Shown: positions 1-8,339, counted from the first letter of the stretch. The stretch: DNA of 64,000 nt from Pseudomonas ekonensis (GCF_019145435.1 NZ_JAHSTS010000001.1:2556001-2620000), one strand, 5' to 3'. Notes: a model not told the origin generated them from the letters alone. Translations and numbers: made by a program.

Positions 1-205
1 ACGCATCGCAGAAGAACGAGATGACGTAGGACACCTCCCAGCCCATCAGGAAGTACAGCAAGGCGTTGGTCGCGGAAAACGCCACGACCAGGCACTCGAG
101 CCCCAGCAGCACGTTGCGCTTGCGCAGGAACTTGATGCCATGCACGACGCCGGACAAGACCAGCAGGAACGCGGCAATGCAGATAGCGATGTTTCGAAGA
201 TCCAT
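1..205 (-). CDS. Small membrane protein, partial (continues past the left window edge)
   Basis: Reading leftward from an ATG at 205 gives a protein beginning MDLRNIAICIAAFLLVLSG. It has a hydrophobic first segment (about residues 5-22), a basic FLRKRN turn, and a second hydrophobic stretch (about residues 33-58) still open at the window edge. It starts 16 nt after the stop of the cytochrome c gene on the same strand, so it is probably the last visible gene of the oxidoreductase operon. No family is recognised. It could be a membrane anchor or electron-transfer partner for the exported amine oxidase and cytochrome, but that is inference from position only. Confidence 0.6.
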   Translation of the reverse strand, partial: MDLRNIAICIAAFLLVLSGVVHGIKFLRKRNVLLGLECLVVAFSATNALLYFLMGWEVSYVISFFCDA

Positions 206-220
206 GGCGGCACGCTCGTT

Positions 221-883
221 TCAGGGTTGTTGTTGTAGTGGTGGGTTGGCTGAAGCCAGGTAATGGGCGATCGCCTTGCGTTCGTCCGCCGACAGCGCGG
301 CGGCCATGGCCTGCATGGCGCCGGTCGGTTCGCGGCGCTGGCCGTCGGCGAACGCGTCGAGCTGCGCCCGCAGGTAGTCGACGCCCTGCCCGGCCAGACG
401 CGGGAACCCGGCGGCGCCTTGCAGGCTTTGGCCATGGCAGGCGACGCAGCCGCGGGTGGTCACCAGTTGCTTGCCCGCGTCCAGCAGGCCGGCATCGGGC
501 CGAAAGCTCTGGTTGTCGGGCGGGCTCTGACGGGCGAAGTAGTCCGCCAAAGCGCGGATGTCCGCGTCGCCCAGGGTCTTGGCCAGCGGCTCCATGTTCG
601 GCGCCCGGCGCTGCCCATCGGCGAACTGCTGCAACTGGTGGATCAGGTACGGCGCCGGCTGGCCGGCCAGGCTCGGGTAGCGTTGATGCAGCGAGCGGCC
701 GCCGTTGCCGTGGCAACCGGTGCAGACGTCGGTCAGGTGCGGCCACGGCCCTTCGGACTCGTAGGCCTGGGCCGAGTCGCCGATGTACTGCTGCAGGTGA
801 TAGAGGCCGAGCAGGTCCCGGCCGTAGAAAGCGGCGAGCGACGCGGTCACGGCCAGCACGCCCCATGCGATGCGTTTTTTCAT
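221..883 (-). CDS. Dihaem cytochrome c (c4-like)
   Basis: A 220-residue exported cytochrome. An N-terminal signal or anchor (about residues 1-22) is followed by two similar class I cytochrome c domains. The haem-binding motifs are CTGCH at residues 54-58 and CVACH at 146-150. Methionines M97 and M190/M193 lie where the sixth iron ligands are expected. The two-domain plan resembles cytochrome c4, which carries electrons in the periplasm towards terminal oxidases. The gene starts 9 nt after the stop of the amine oxidase gene. The likely job is therefore to accept electrons from that exported flavoenzyme, as CycN does for the nicotine oxidoreductase NicA2. That pairing is inferred from gene order; the haem motifs are seen directly. 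Confidence 0.85.
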   Translation of the reverse strand: MKKRIAWGVLAVTASLAAFYGRDLLGLYHLQQYIGDSAQAYESEGPWPHLTDVCTGCHGNGGRSLHQRYPSLAGQPAPYLIHQLQQFADGQRRAPNMEPLAKTLGDADIRALADYFARQSPPDNQSFRPDAGLLDAGKQLVTTRGCVACHGQSLQGAAGFPRLAGQGVDYLRAQLDAFADGQRREPTGAMQAMAAALSADERKAIAHYLASANPPLQQQP

Positions 884-892
884 GTGTGCTCC

Positions 893-2377
893 CTAGCCCT
901 GACGCAACGCGTTGAGCACTTGCAGGGCACTGCGGTGCCCCGAGCGCACCGCGCCGTCCATGTAGCCGGCCCAGATGTCGGCGGTTTCGGTGCCCGACCA
1001 GTAGAGGTTGCCGCAGGACGGGTGCAGGCAAGCGCCATGGGCACTCCAGAACCCCGGCGGGATCGGCGAGACGCAGGTGATCGTCCACGGGTCGGCGAAA
1101 CCCCAGTCGTGCTCGCTGTACGACACGGGGTTCAAGGCCTCCTCTCCCAGGCTTTTCGCGTAGGTCTGCGCCAACAGGTGTTTCGCGTCGTCCAGGTCGG
1201 AGGGGACTTTGGCGTTGACGATGAAGGCGTTGATCACGCCGATCTCGCCCCCCGGCGGCGAATTGTCGTAAGCCCAGAGGATCGGGCCGTTGAGTTGCAG
1301 GGTGTGGCCGTTCAGACCCTTGTCGCGCCAGAACGGGCGGCGGTAGACCATCACCGTCTTGCGCGCCGGCGCATGGGCCGGCCAGGCGCTTTGCAGGGCC
1401 GCGCGCCCGGCGGGCAACGGCGGGTCGAAGGTCAGTTGATGGCACAGCGCCGGGTGGATCGCCATGATCACCTTGCGGGCGCGCACCGGGCCCCGGTCGG
1501 TGTGCAGCGTGACGACCGGCTGCCCCCAGTCCGAGATCCGCCGCACCGGGCACGACAGGCGCACCTTCGGCCCCAAGGCCTCGGCCATCCTGATCGACAG
1601 CAACTGCGAGCCGCCGATCAGCCGGGTGCCCTGGGCGCTGTCCTTGATCGAGTCCAGCCGTGCATATTCGCAACCGGCCGAATTGATCATCGACAGGTAG
1701 TGCAGCAGGCCCATCTTCGCCGGCGGCACTCCGCAGGTCAGCGACAGGCTCACGTCCCAGCCGGAGCGGTCCTCAGGCCTGACGCCCTGCCCGGCCAGCC
1801 AGTCGCCCATCGACAGCTTGTCCAGTTCGGCGAGCCGCGAAGAAGTCCACGGCGCCCCGCACGGCACGTCCCGCGACAGTTCGCTGAGTTTGGCCGCCAG
1901 GGTTTCATCGGTGCCGAAGGTGCCTTCCAGGTCGACTTCGACACGCCCGTCGGCCCCGCCGAGAATCACCGTGCGGCCTTGGTAGTAGCTGGGGAACGTC
2001 CCCACCTCCAGTTCCCGGGCCAGGTCCGCCACGGCGGTCTGGCCCGGACCGATCCACTGCCCGCCGGCCTCGGACACGAAGCCCGAGCCCAGGTCGTGAT
2101 TGAGCGTGCGACCGCCCACCCGATCCCTTGCCTCCAGCACGGCGAACGCTTCGCAGCCGGCCCGTCGCAGATCGCGGGCGGCCGTCAGCCCGGCCAGGCC
2201 CGCGCCGATGATCGCCACGTCCAGCACGTCACCGGCAACGTCCTCTGCCGTGTCGCTGGCGTCGGCCAGGCCGATCCTGAGGCCCAGGCCGCCGACGGCC
2301 ATCGAGGCGCCGGCCAGTTTGAGCAGTTGCCTTCGCGGCAATTCGAACGGACTCCCGGGGGAGTACGGCTTGTCCAT
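893..2377 (-). CDS. Tat-exported flavin monoamine oxidase family protein
   Basis: A 494-residue FAD enzyme of the amine oxidase family. Residues 14-23 (PRRQLLKLAG) form a twin-arginine signal, so it should be folded with FAD and exported. The Rossmann motif GAGLAG is at 58-63, followed by the family motif EARDRVGGR at 82-90. Near the C-terminus the GTETA and GYMDGAVRSG segments complete the FAD site. Family members oxidise primary or secondary amines to imines. The start has AGG-rich bases a few nt upstream. The gene lies between a PuuB-like oxidase and a dihaem cytochrome c, so it may act as a cytochrome-coupled dehydrogenase and not an O2-using oxidase. Substrate unknown; polyamines, tyramine-like amines or alkaloids are possible. 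Confidence 0.85.
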   Translation of the reverse strand: MDKPYSPGSPFELPRRQLLKLAGASMAVGGLGLRIGLADASDTAEDVAGDVLDVAIIGAGLAGLTAARDLRRAGCEAFAVLEARDRVGGRTLNHDLGSGFVSEAGGQWIGPGQTAVADLARELEVGTFPSYYQGRTVILGGADGRVEVDLEGTFGTDETLAAKLSELSRDVPCGAPWTSSRLAELDKLSMGDWLAGQGVRPEDRSGWDVSLSLTCGVPPAKMGLLHYLSMINSAGCEYARLDSIKDSAQGTRLIGGSQLLSIRMAEALGPKVRLSCPVRRISDWGQPVVTLHTDRGPVRARKVIMAIHPALCHQLTFDPPLPAGRAALQSAWPAHAPARKTVMVYRRPFWRDKGLNGHTLQLNGPILWAYDNSPPGGEIGVINAFIVNAKVPSDLDDAKHLLAQTYAKSLGEEALNPVSYSEHDWGFADPWTITCVSPIPPGFWSAHGACLHPSCGNLYWSGTETADIWAGYMDGAVRSGHRSALQVLNALRQG

Positions 2378-2514
2378 GTTCCTACCTCACGCAAGTGGTC
2401 TTCTGATGGGGTCGCTCTTTCTTCGGGCAAAGCGAGGCCTGTCCGCCCGGACACGGCGATCCGCGCAGCAGGGTCAAACGGTGTCGTGAACGGCGGCCTG
2501 CGCCGGCGCGGGGC

Positions 2515-3879
2515 TCAGCCGGCCTTGTGCACCCGTCGGTTGGTGAAGCTGTCCAGTTGATGCGCGGCGCCCAGCGCCAGCGTCATCGCGCACCACTGCA
2601 ACGGCTCCGGCAGCAGCGACGGCGTCTTGTGGCGCAAGGCGGCCAGCAGCGGGTGCTCGATGCCGCCGATGCGTTCCGCCAGCAGATGGCCGATGAACGA
2701 TTGCGTGGCCACGCCATGCCCCGAGCAGCCGGCGGTGTAATGGATGTTCTGCTGCTTGCCCGTTTCGCCCACCACCGGCAAGGCGTCGAACGCCAGGCTG
2801 ATGTATCCGCTCCAGCAATGCTGGATGTCGAGCCCGCGCAGCGTCGGGAAACGTTGGTGGAGCGCGATGGCCAGTTGTTGGTAGGCGACGTGGTCCGGCT
2901 CGTTGGGGGTCTTGCTGCCGTACACGTAACTGATGCGTTTGGTGGTCAGCACCAGAGTGTTGTGGGCGGTCAGGCGGTGGCTTTCCATGGTCAGGTGGGA
3001 AGTCATGATCCCTTCGCGGTTCGGCCAGCCCAGCGACGCCAGCTGCGCCGGCGACAGCGGCCGGGTCTCGATGGCCGAGACCTTGATGGGCATGACCTTG
3101 TCGCGCAGCAGCCCGAGCTGCGGGGTGTAGGCGTTGGTGGCGAACACCAGGTGCGGCGCGCGGGCACTGCCTTGCGGCGTCTTGCACTCGATCACAGGGC
3201 CTTCGCTGTAGCCGAGCAGCGGCGTGTTCTCGTAGAGCCGCACGCCCGCGCGAATCGCCGCGCGGCGCAGGCCCAGGACGTACTTGCCGGGGTTCAGCGT
3301 GCCGCCGCCGGGAATGTGACAGCCGAACAGGAACGCCGGCGGAATGCCCCGCGCCCGCATCTGCGCGTGATCCAGGAAGGTCGCCGGCGAACCCAGCGAG
3401 ACGCCCAGTTCCATGCTCTCGCGCAAGCGTTTTTCCTGGGAGGGATGTACGCCGGCACGGATGATGCCCGAGGGGTTGTAGTCGCAGTCGATGCCAAGCT
3501 CGCCCAGCTTTCTTTCGACATAGCCGACACCTTCGTCGTAGAAGCGGATGATGGACCGGGCCTGCTCATGGCCGACGCGCTTGAGGAACAGCTCGTACTC
3601 CAGCCCCTGCCCCCCGCCGAGGTAACCGGCGTTGCGGCCGCTGGCGCCGAAGCCGGCGAATTCCTGCTCGAGGACAATCACTTTCGCGCCCAGGGCCGTG
3701 AGCTCCAGCGCCGTGCAGAGGCCGGCGAACCCGGCGCCCACCACGATCACATCGGCGCTGTCGTCGCCGCAAAGGCACGGCTGGATATCGTCCGGGCGCT
3801 CAAGCCAGCCGCCCAGGCTGCGAAACGGTCCCGGTTTGGCGGCCGACGGGCTGGATGGGTTCCCGCGGGTCATGGACAT
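2515..3879 (-). CDS. FAD-dependent oxidoreductase, PuuB/DAO family
   Basis: A 454-residue flavoprotein of the D-amino-acid oxidase-like fold. The dinucleotide motif GAGFAG is at about residues 48-53. A GFGASGRNAGYL segment follows, typical of gamma-glutamylputrescine oxidase PuuB and relatives, and the C-terminal part contains GCSGHG. I chose the ATG at 3879 because GGAGA lies 7 nt upstream; the frame stays open about 37 codons further without a good ribosome site. It is the first gene of the leftward operon with the exported amine oxidase and cytochrome c, and it has no signal peptide. It probably oxidises an amine or amino acid in the cytoplasm. The exact substrate cannot be told from sequence. 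Confidence 0.8.
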   Translation of the reverse strand: MSMTRGNPSSPSAAKPGPFRSLGGWLERPDDIQPCLCGDDSADVIVVGAGFAGLCTALELTALGAKVIVLEQEFAGFGASGRNAGYLGGGQGLEYELFLKRVGHEQARSIIRFYDEGVGYVERKLGELGIDCDYNPSGIIRAGVHPSQEKRLRESMELGVSLGSPATFLDHAQMRARGIPPAFLFGCHIPGGGTLNPGKYVLGLRRAAIRAGVRLYENTPLLGYSEGPVIECKTPQGSARAPHLVFATNAYTPQLGLLRDKVMPIKVSAIETRPLSPAQLASLGWPNREGIMTSHLTMESHRLTAHNTLVLTTKRISYVYGSKTPNEPDHVAYQQLAIALHQRFPTLRGLDIQHCWSGYISLAFDALPVVGETGKQQNIHYTAGCSGHGVATQSFIGHLLAERIGGIEHPLLAALRHKTPSLLPEPLQWCAMTLALGAAHQLDSFTNRRVHKAG

Positions 3880-3978
3880 GGCAAGTCTCCTGCTCTGCCT
3901 GGTGTTTTTCAGGCCGATCTCGTGGTGCTTCGGCGGGCGGCCATTGCGAAAAAACAGAAGCGGCCCGTCAAAACCATT

Positions 3979-4002
3979 TGACTTGATCACTTGACCAAGT
4001 CA
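3979..4002. promoter_or_regulatory. Inverted repeat upstream of the amine oxidase operon (candidate operator)
   Basis: TGACTTG at 3979-3985 is mirrored by CAAGTCA at 3996-4002 with a 10-nt spacer. The repeat sits about 100 nt upstream of the start of the PuuB-like gene, in the gap before the oppositely oriented DUF3885 gene. The rest of the gap (3880-4214) holds an AT-rich stretch from about 4140 that looks like a promoter region for the rightward gene. No regulator gene lies beside it, so the binding protein is unknown. Confidence 0.35.
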
Positions 4003-4214
4003 CGCAAACAAGAGCAAGCGACATGCCAACCGCACGCCTGGATATTCTTTCTTAAGGGAAATCAAACCATTACGCTGCTCACACCGACAAGCCGCCGCCC
4101 CGCAAAAGCCAAGCCGGGCAGGATCGTGCACGGTTCCTGTGAATTAAAGAAACAAGTGTTACTTAATTGGTGCACCCCTCCTCACCCTCGGTTTGAAAAT
4201 CAAAAAGGAAAGAG

Positions 4215-4844
4215 ATGAACCTGCAGCGTGAAATCGACCATCTGTTCGACGGCCAGGCGTTCGCCCGCCCGCTGTTCTATGCCTGTCCGGGCGGGCTGCG
4301 CTTCGGGCTCTCCGAAGGCGGCGGGATGATCGAGCAGTTTCTGACAGCGCTGCGCAAATCGACCGAGGTCTGCCGCGATGTCTTCGACGGCGAAGATTCG
4401 CTCACCGTCTGTTTGCGAACCCATTCCCGCGGCAACCCGATGGCTCATCGCCCCACGCTCCTGGCGCTGCGGTCAGCGGGCATCCAGATACCCGCCGTCC
4501 GCTCGGTCTGGAGCGAGATGATCGACGACGAATGGTTTGACGAGGCGGTGCCCGAGTACTGGGTCAACGTCGCGTTCGAAGCCCCATCGGATCTGCTCCA
4601 AGCCGTCCTCTGGTGCGCCATGGCCAGCGACTTCGGCGCCATCAGGCCCAAACCCGGCTGCGCCTTTTACCTCTTCAACCTGAACCGGCAGGTCATGGCG
4701 TTCCCCTATGACGACAGGGGCATGGACGTGGTCGGCCCCAACAAGACGCTGCTTTCGCGGCTGTACCGCAAGCACCAGGCGTACTTGCTGGACTATGACC
4801 GGGAGGCGATGGACGCGACCTTCGCCGAATCAGGGGATGATTGA
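4215..4844 (+). CDS. DUF3885 domain-containing protein
   Basis: A 209-residue soluble protein with no signal peptide or membrane segment. The C-terminal half carries the pattern typical of DUF3885: a hydrophobic strand, YLFNLNRQVMAFPYDDRG, then a Tyr-rich helix ending LLDYDRE. The ATG at 4215 is preceded by AAGGAAAGAG, a strong ribosome site. DUF3885 has no established biochemical role. The stop codon (4842-4844) lies inside the -35 hexamer of the next gene's promoter, so the two genes are packed but the downstream gene has its own control. Confidence 0.7.
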   Translation: MNLQREIDHLFDGQAFARPLFYACPGGLRFGLSEGGGMIEQFLTALRKSTEVCRDVFDGEDSLTVCLRTHSRGNPMAHRPTLLALRSAGIQIPAVRSVWSEMIDDEWFDEAVPEYWVNVAFEAPSDLLQAVLWCAMASDFGAIRPKPGCAFYLFNLNRQVMAFPYDDRGMDVVGPNKTLLSRLYRKHQAYLLDYDREAMDATFAESGDD

Positions 4845-4883
4845 CATGATTGCCTGAAGCAACTATATATTTGCCTCAGGCAA
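4841..4883 (+). promoter_or_regulatory. Promoter with two MarR-type operators for the MarR-GNAT gene
   Basis: TTGACA (4841-4846) and TATATA (4864-4869) are separated by 17 nt, a near-ideal sigma-70 promoter. Two related palindromes overlap it: TTGCCTGAAGCAA (4850-4862) lies between the hexamers, and TTGCCTCAGGCAA (4871-4883) lies just downstream of the -10. Their start points are 21 bp apart, two helical turns, so two dimers would bind the same face of the DNA. The controlled gene starts at 4901 and encodes a MarR protein, so autorepression is the natural reading. Hexamers and palindromes are seen directly; the binding protein is inferred. Confidence 0.75.
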
Positions 4884-4900
4884 CCATAGGGTCTTTCACC

Positions 4901-5815
4901 ATGTCCCCGATCATCGAGCGCGCCGAAACCGTCCGCCGCTTCAACCGCTTCTACACCCAACAGATCGGCGTATTGCAGGAACACCTGCTGCGCAGCGAGT
5001 TCTCGCTGACCGAAAGCCGCATCCTCTACGAACTGGGCTCGCGGGCCGACCTCACCGGCGCCGACCTCTGCCAGATGCTGGGGCTGAACGCGGGTTACCT
5101 GAGCCGGGTCATCAGCGGTTTCGAGAAAAAGGGGCTGATCGACAAGACTCGCTCCGCCACCGACGCCCGCGCCTCGTGCCTCGGGCTCACCGACCAGGGC
5201 CGGCAAGTGCTGGCCACCCTGGAACACGCCTCCCGCGAAGAGGTCATCGCCCTGTTGCAGCGCCTGCCCGAACCCCGGCAGGAGGAGCTGATCCAGGCGA
5301 TGAAGCGGGTGCAGAACCTGCTGGGCGGCGGCGAACCGTCCTACCTCTTGCGCGACCCCAAGGCCGGCGACATGGGCGCCGTCGTCCAGCAGCAGGCCGA
5401 GCTCTACACCCGCGAGTACGGCTGGAACCACGAGTTCGAGGCGCTGGTGGCCGAGATCGTCGCCAAGTACCTGCGCGAGTTCGACCCGAGCGCCGAGCGC
5501 TGCTGGATCGCGGAGAAGGACGGCCGGGTGGTCGGGTCGGTCTTTGTCGTCCGCCATGACGCCACCACGGCCAAGCTGCGGATGCTCTACGTCGATGCCG
5601 GCGCCCGGGGCCTGGGGATCGGCAAGCGCCTGGTCGACGAGACCCTGCGTTTCGCCCGCCAGGCCGGCTACAAGACGATGATGCTGTGGACGGTCGACAT
5701 CCTTACCGACGCCCGCCGGCTGTACCAGAAGGCCGGCTTCCGACTGGTCGAAGAGGAGCCGATGCACAGCTTCGGCAAGGATCTCGTCAGCCAGACCTGG
5801 GCGGTGGATCTGTGA
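4901..5815 (+). CDS. MarR family regulator fused to GNAT N-acetyltransferase
   Basis: A 304-residue fusion. Residues about 1-140 form a MarR winged helix (SLTESRILYEL, then the recognition region GYLSRVISGFEKKGLI and wing DARASCLGLTDQG). Residues about 150-304 form a GNAT acetyltransferase whose acetyl-CoA loop is RGLGIGKRL within the segment LYVDAGARGLGIGKRLVDE. I chose the ATG at 4901; an open frame from 4850 would begin inside the first operator. Such fusions are known, and their acetyl target is usually unknown. The two operators in the promoter suggest it represses itself. The yghU-like GST gene follows 138 nt downstream in the same direction. Confidence 0.85.
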   Translation: MSPIIERAETVRRFNRFYTQQIGVLQEHLLRSEFSLTESRILYELGSRADLTGADLCQMLGLNAGYLSRVISGFEKKGLIDKTRSATDARASCLGLTDQGRQVLATLEHASREEVIALLQRLPEPRQEELIQAMKRVQNLLGGGEPSYLLRDPKAGDMGAVVQQQAELYTREYGWNHEFEALVAEIVAKYLREFDPSAERCWIAEKDGRVVGSVFVVRHDATTAKLRMLYVDAGARGLGIGKRLVDETLRFARQAGYKTMMLWTVDILTDARRLYQKAGFRLVEEEPMHSFGKDLVSQTWAVDL

Positions 5816-5953
5816 CGCTGACCGGCCCTGAACAACGGATTCGACCATCACCGGGTGGAGTTTAGGGGCGGTTCTGTGGTGTCCTGTCGCCAAAGGCCCG
5901 CCGTTGCCGGCGGGGCTCACGTCATTCGGCTACTTCACGATGAGGTTCGATTC

Positions 5954-6793
5954 ATGAGCAAAACGCCCTACGTCCCGCCCAAAGTCTGGAAACACGAAGC
6001 GCCGTCCGGCGGCCAGTTCGCCAACATCAACCGCCCGGTGGCCGGGCCGACCCACGACAAGGCCCTGCCGGTGGGCAAGCATCCGCTGCAGCTGTATTCG
6101 CTGGCCACGCCCAACGGCGTGAAGGTCACCATCCTGCTCGAAGAACTGCTGGCCCTGGGGCACACGGGCGCTGAGTACGATGCCTGGCTGATCCGCATCG
6201 GCGAAGGCGATCAGTTCTCCAGCGGCTTCGTCGAGGTCAACCCGAACTCGAAGATCCCGGCGCTGCTGGACCGCAGCGTGGAACCGGCCATCCGCGTGTT
6301 CGAGTCCGGCTCGATCCTGCTGTACCTGGCGGAAAAGTTCGGCGCCCTGCTCCCCTCCGACCCGGCCGGCCGCACCGAAACCCTGAACTGGCTGTTCTGG
6401 CAAATGGGCTCGGCCCCCTACCTGGGCGGCGGCTTCGGCCACTTCTACGCCTATGCGCCGGAGAAGTTCGAATACCCGATCAACCGCTTCACCATGGAAG
6501 CCAAGCGCCAACTGGACGTGCTGGACCGCCGCCTCGGCGAAAGCGCCTACCTGGCCGGCGACACCTACACCATCGCCGACATCGCTGTCTGGCCGTGGTA
6601 CGGGCAACTGGTGCGCAACAACGTCTACGCCGCCGCCGAATTCCTCAACGCGCAGCAATACACCCACGTGCTGCGCTGGGCGGAAGAGATCGCCAAGCGG
6701 CCGGCGGTGCAGCGCGGAATGCGCGTCAACCGCACCTGGGGCGACGAGGCGAGCCAGGTGCCGGAGCGGCATCGGGATGAGGATTTGGGGTGA
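5954..6793 (+). CDS. yghU: Glutathione S-transferase family, YghU-like disulfide-bond oxidoreductase
   Basis: A 279-residue soluble protein matching the YghU class. It has a long N-terminal arm (PPKVWKHE...GGQFANINRPVAGPTH), then a thioredoxin-like domain with LYSLATPNGVKVTILLEEL and NPNSKIPALLD, and an all-helical C-terminal domain containing YTIADIAVWPWYG. The E. coli protein binds two glutathione molecules and has disulfide reductase activity. An open frame begins at 5855, but the family N-terminus and the TGAGG-like bases place the start at the ATG at 5954. A strong terminator follows at 6816, so the transcript ends here. Confidence 0.88.
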   Translation: MSKTPYVPPKVWKHEAPSGGQFANINRPVAGPTHDKALPVGKHPLQLYSLATPNGVKVTILLEELLALGHTGAEYDAWLIRIGEGDQFSSGFVEVNPNSKIPALLDRSVEPAIRVFESGSILLYLAEKFGALLPSDPAGRTETLNWLFWQMGSAPYLGGGFGHFYAYAPEKFEYPINRFTMEAKRQLDVLDRRLGESAYLAGDTYTIADIAVWPWYGQLVRNNVYAAAEFLNAQQYTHVLRWAEEIAKRPAVQRGMRVNRTWGDEASQVPERHRDEDLG

Positions 6794-6815
6794 GGACGCG
6801 GGGCATTTCTGATGG

Positions 6816-6854
6816 AACGGCCGGTCAAGCCAAAGCTTGACCGGCCGTTTTTGC
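6816..6854 (+). terminator. Rho-independent terminator after the yghU-like gene
   Basis: A 14-bp perfect stem, AACGGCCGGTCAAG paired with CTTGACCGGCCGTT around a CCAAAG loop, is followed by a run of T. It lies 22 nt downstream of the GST stop codon. The truncated transporter remnant begins immediately after it, so the terminator marks the edge of the accessory block. Confidence 0.9.
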
Positions 6855-6855
6855 T

Positions 6856-7143
6856 TTAGCGCACTTCACGTTCTCCGCTGTACCAGCTTTGCAGGCTCGC
6901 CTTATCGGCGTCGCCGAGCGACATGCACCACACGGCGTGGCAGCCGGCCTGAACATTGCCGGGTTCAACTCCGGTATCGCACTGGGCACGTGGCTGGGTG
7001 GCGTCACTGTCAGTACGGTCGGCGTTTCCTACACGGGGATTACTGGGGCAGTGATCTCTGCACTCGGTCTGGTTCTGCTGCTGGTTCTGATGGCCCGAGA
7101 CCGAGGTGTCAACTATCGCTCTGTCGCTGGTGCAGCACATTAA
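6856..7143 (+). pseudogene. 3' remnant of an MFS (DHA1-type) transporter gene
   Basis: The frame encodes only the C-terminal end of a drug:H+ antiporter-like MFS protein. The segment SAVPALQARLIGVAE is followed by GLNIAGFNSGIALGTWLGG and a final hydrophobic helix ending LLLVLMARDRG, the normal last two helices of the family. Recognisable homology runs upstream only to about 6860, directly after the yghU terminator, with no initiation codon or ribosome site. Roughly 300 N-terminal residues are missing, so it is a dead fragment. Its TAA stop shares the four bases TTAA (7140-7143) with the stop of the opposing hydrolase gene. Confidence 0.75.
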
Positions 7144-7943
7144 GCAGGTACTGCTTTATCTGACGAAGCAAGAAATACGGTGATAGCTGCCATCACCGCG
7201 TCTGGATGTTCGCGGTGCGGCACATGTCCGCAATTCGCAAAAACCTGCAGGCTGGCGGGGCCGGATGCCTGTGCGCAGATACGCTCGGGATGCTGCTGTG
7301 AACCGTACTCGTCTTGATCGCCGTGCAGAGCAAGTAGAGGGCAGTGAACCTTGCTCAACTGCTTATCTAGATTCCACTGGCTAAAGGCATCTGCTGACCA
7401 GGTGTCGATCCAGGTGCGCAGCACCCACTCGGCTTTTTCGCCGTGATAGCGCCGAAGTTTCTCTAATTGCTCCGCGCTCGCGAATTGGCGCTCGGCGGCT
7501 CGGATGCCCGTCAAAGTAGCTGGCTCGACGAAGGCTTGGGCGGATTCGGTGATCAACCCGAGGCAGGCCTCTTTATAAGCCGCCGCACAGCCGACCGCCA
7601 TGCCGCCACCTACGCTGTGCCCCATTAGCACGAACTGGTTCAGCTTGAGTTCGCGATAGAGGGCTCGAAAGCTGCCATGAGCCTCATCGTCGATAAAACT
7701 CAGGGGCAACTTTCCCGCAACGGCGTCAGAGCACCCGAAACCCAGCCGGTCGTAGGCGATCACTTGACGGCCACTGGCCTGAGCCAGGCGCTCAGGGAAC
7801 GTGCGCCATAACGCCACGCAGCCCAGCGAATCATGGAGTAAAACGATTGGGGCGGCGCGCTCTTCAGAAGGACTCCAGCTCTGCGCGAATAGCCGACCGC
7901 GCGGGGTGTCTATCCGGTACTGCCGGGTATAGGTGCTCTGCAT
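7140..7943 (-). CDS. Alpha/beta hydrolase
   Basis: A 267-residue alpha/beta-fold hydrolase. The nucleophile elbow GHSVGG places the catalytic serine near residue 110, the acid is in HGDQDEYG near 209-211, and the histidine is in CGHVPHREHP near 240. An LLHDSLG oxyanion strand lies near the N-terminus. Two in-frame ATGs exist (7949 and 7943); AGGAG lies 7 nt before the second but only 1 nt before the first, so 7943 is preferred. It follows the thioesterase-like gene with 12 nt between them, and the two form an operon divergent from the GlxA-type regulator. Substrate unknown; a small ester or lactone is likely. Confidence 0.82.
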   Translation of the reverse strand: MQSTYTRQYRIDTPRGRLFAQSWSPSEERAAPIVLLHDSLGCVALWRTFPERLAQASGRQVIAYDRLGFGCSDAVAGKLPLSFIDDEAHGSFRALYRELKLNQFVLMGHSVGGGMAVGCAAAYKEACLGLITESAQAFVEPATLTGIRAAERQFASAEQLEKLRRYHGEKAEWVLRTWIDTWSADAFSQWNLDKQLSKVHCPLLALHGDQDEYGSQQHPERICAQASGPASLQVFANCGHVPHREHPDAVMAAITVFLASSDKAVPA

Positions 7944-7955
7944 GGCCATGCTCCT

Positions 7956-8339
7956 TCACTGACTGAGTCGGTATGCCGAAGCGCTAAACAGCGCGATCCG
8001 GGTGTCACCGTTATCGGTAACCAGCACCTGGTAATGAGCGATCTTTCTGGAGCTGCCCATTAATGTCGCGGTAGCTGTCAAAACATCGCCCTGTACCCCA
8101 TTCATATAGCGAACCTCGGCTTGCAGGCCGATGTACACCGCGCTGCCGGCGTTGCAGGCTGCGGCAAAGGCGATATCGGCCAGGGAGAAAATCAATCCGC
8201 CATGAATGCCACCTAATGCATTGCGGTGGTGTTCACCGAGGCGTATTTGGCACGCCGACTTCTCGAAGCCACTATGAAGCGACTCGACGCCGAGCAACTC
8301 GGCAAAGTAATCCTGTGTACCGCTGTTGAGTGCCTGCAT
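7956..8339 (-). CDS. PaaI-like hotdog-fold thioesterase
   Basis: A 127-residue protein with the hotdog thioesterase core HRNALGGIHGGLIFSLADIAF. It contains the HGG turn and the acidic residue used by PaaI/YbgC-like acyl-CoA thioesterases, followed by long beta strands. The ATG at 8339 has AGGAAGG just upstream; an open extension to 8402 has no such site and runs into the divergent promoter region. It is the first gene of a two-gene leftward operon with the alpha/beta hydrolase. Together they suggest removal of acyl or ester groups from a small molecule sensed by the neighbouring regulator; that is inference. Confidence 0.8.
   Translation of the reverse strand: MQALNSGTQDYFAELLGVESLHSGFEKSACQIRLGEHHRNALGGIHGGLIFSLADIAFAAACNAGSAVYIGLQAEVRYMNGVQGDVLTATATLMGSSRKIAHYQVLVTDNGDTRIALFSASAYRLSQ

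Noticed and set aside
263..2560. A 765-codon plus-strand frame opposite the cytochrome c and amine oxidase genes
   Set aside because: No motifs and no ribosome site; the minus-strand proteins carry haem and FAD signatures.
4167..4174. TTGGTGCA as an NtrC half-site before the DUF3885 gene
   Set aside because: No second half-site at the proper distance and no sigma-54 -24/-12 promoter was found nearby.
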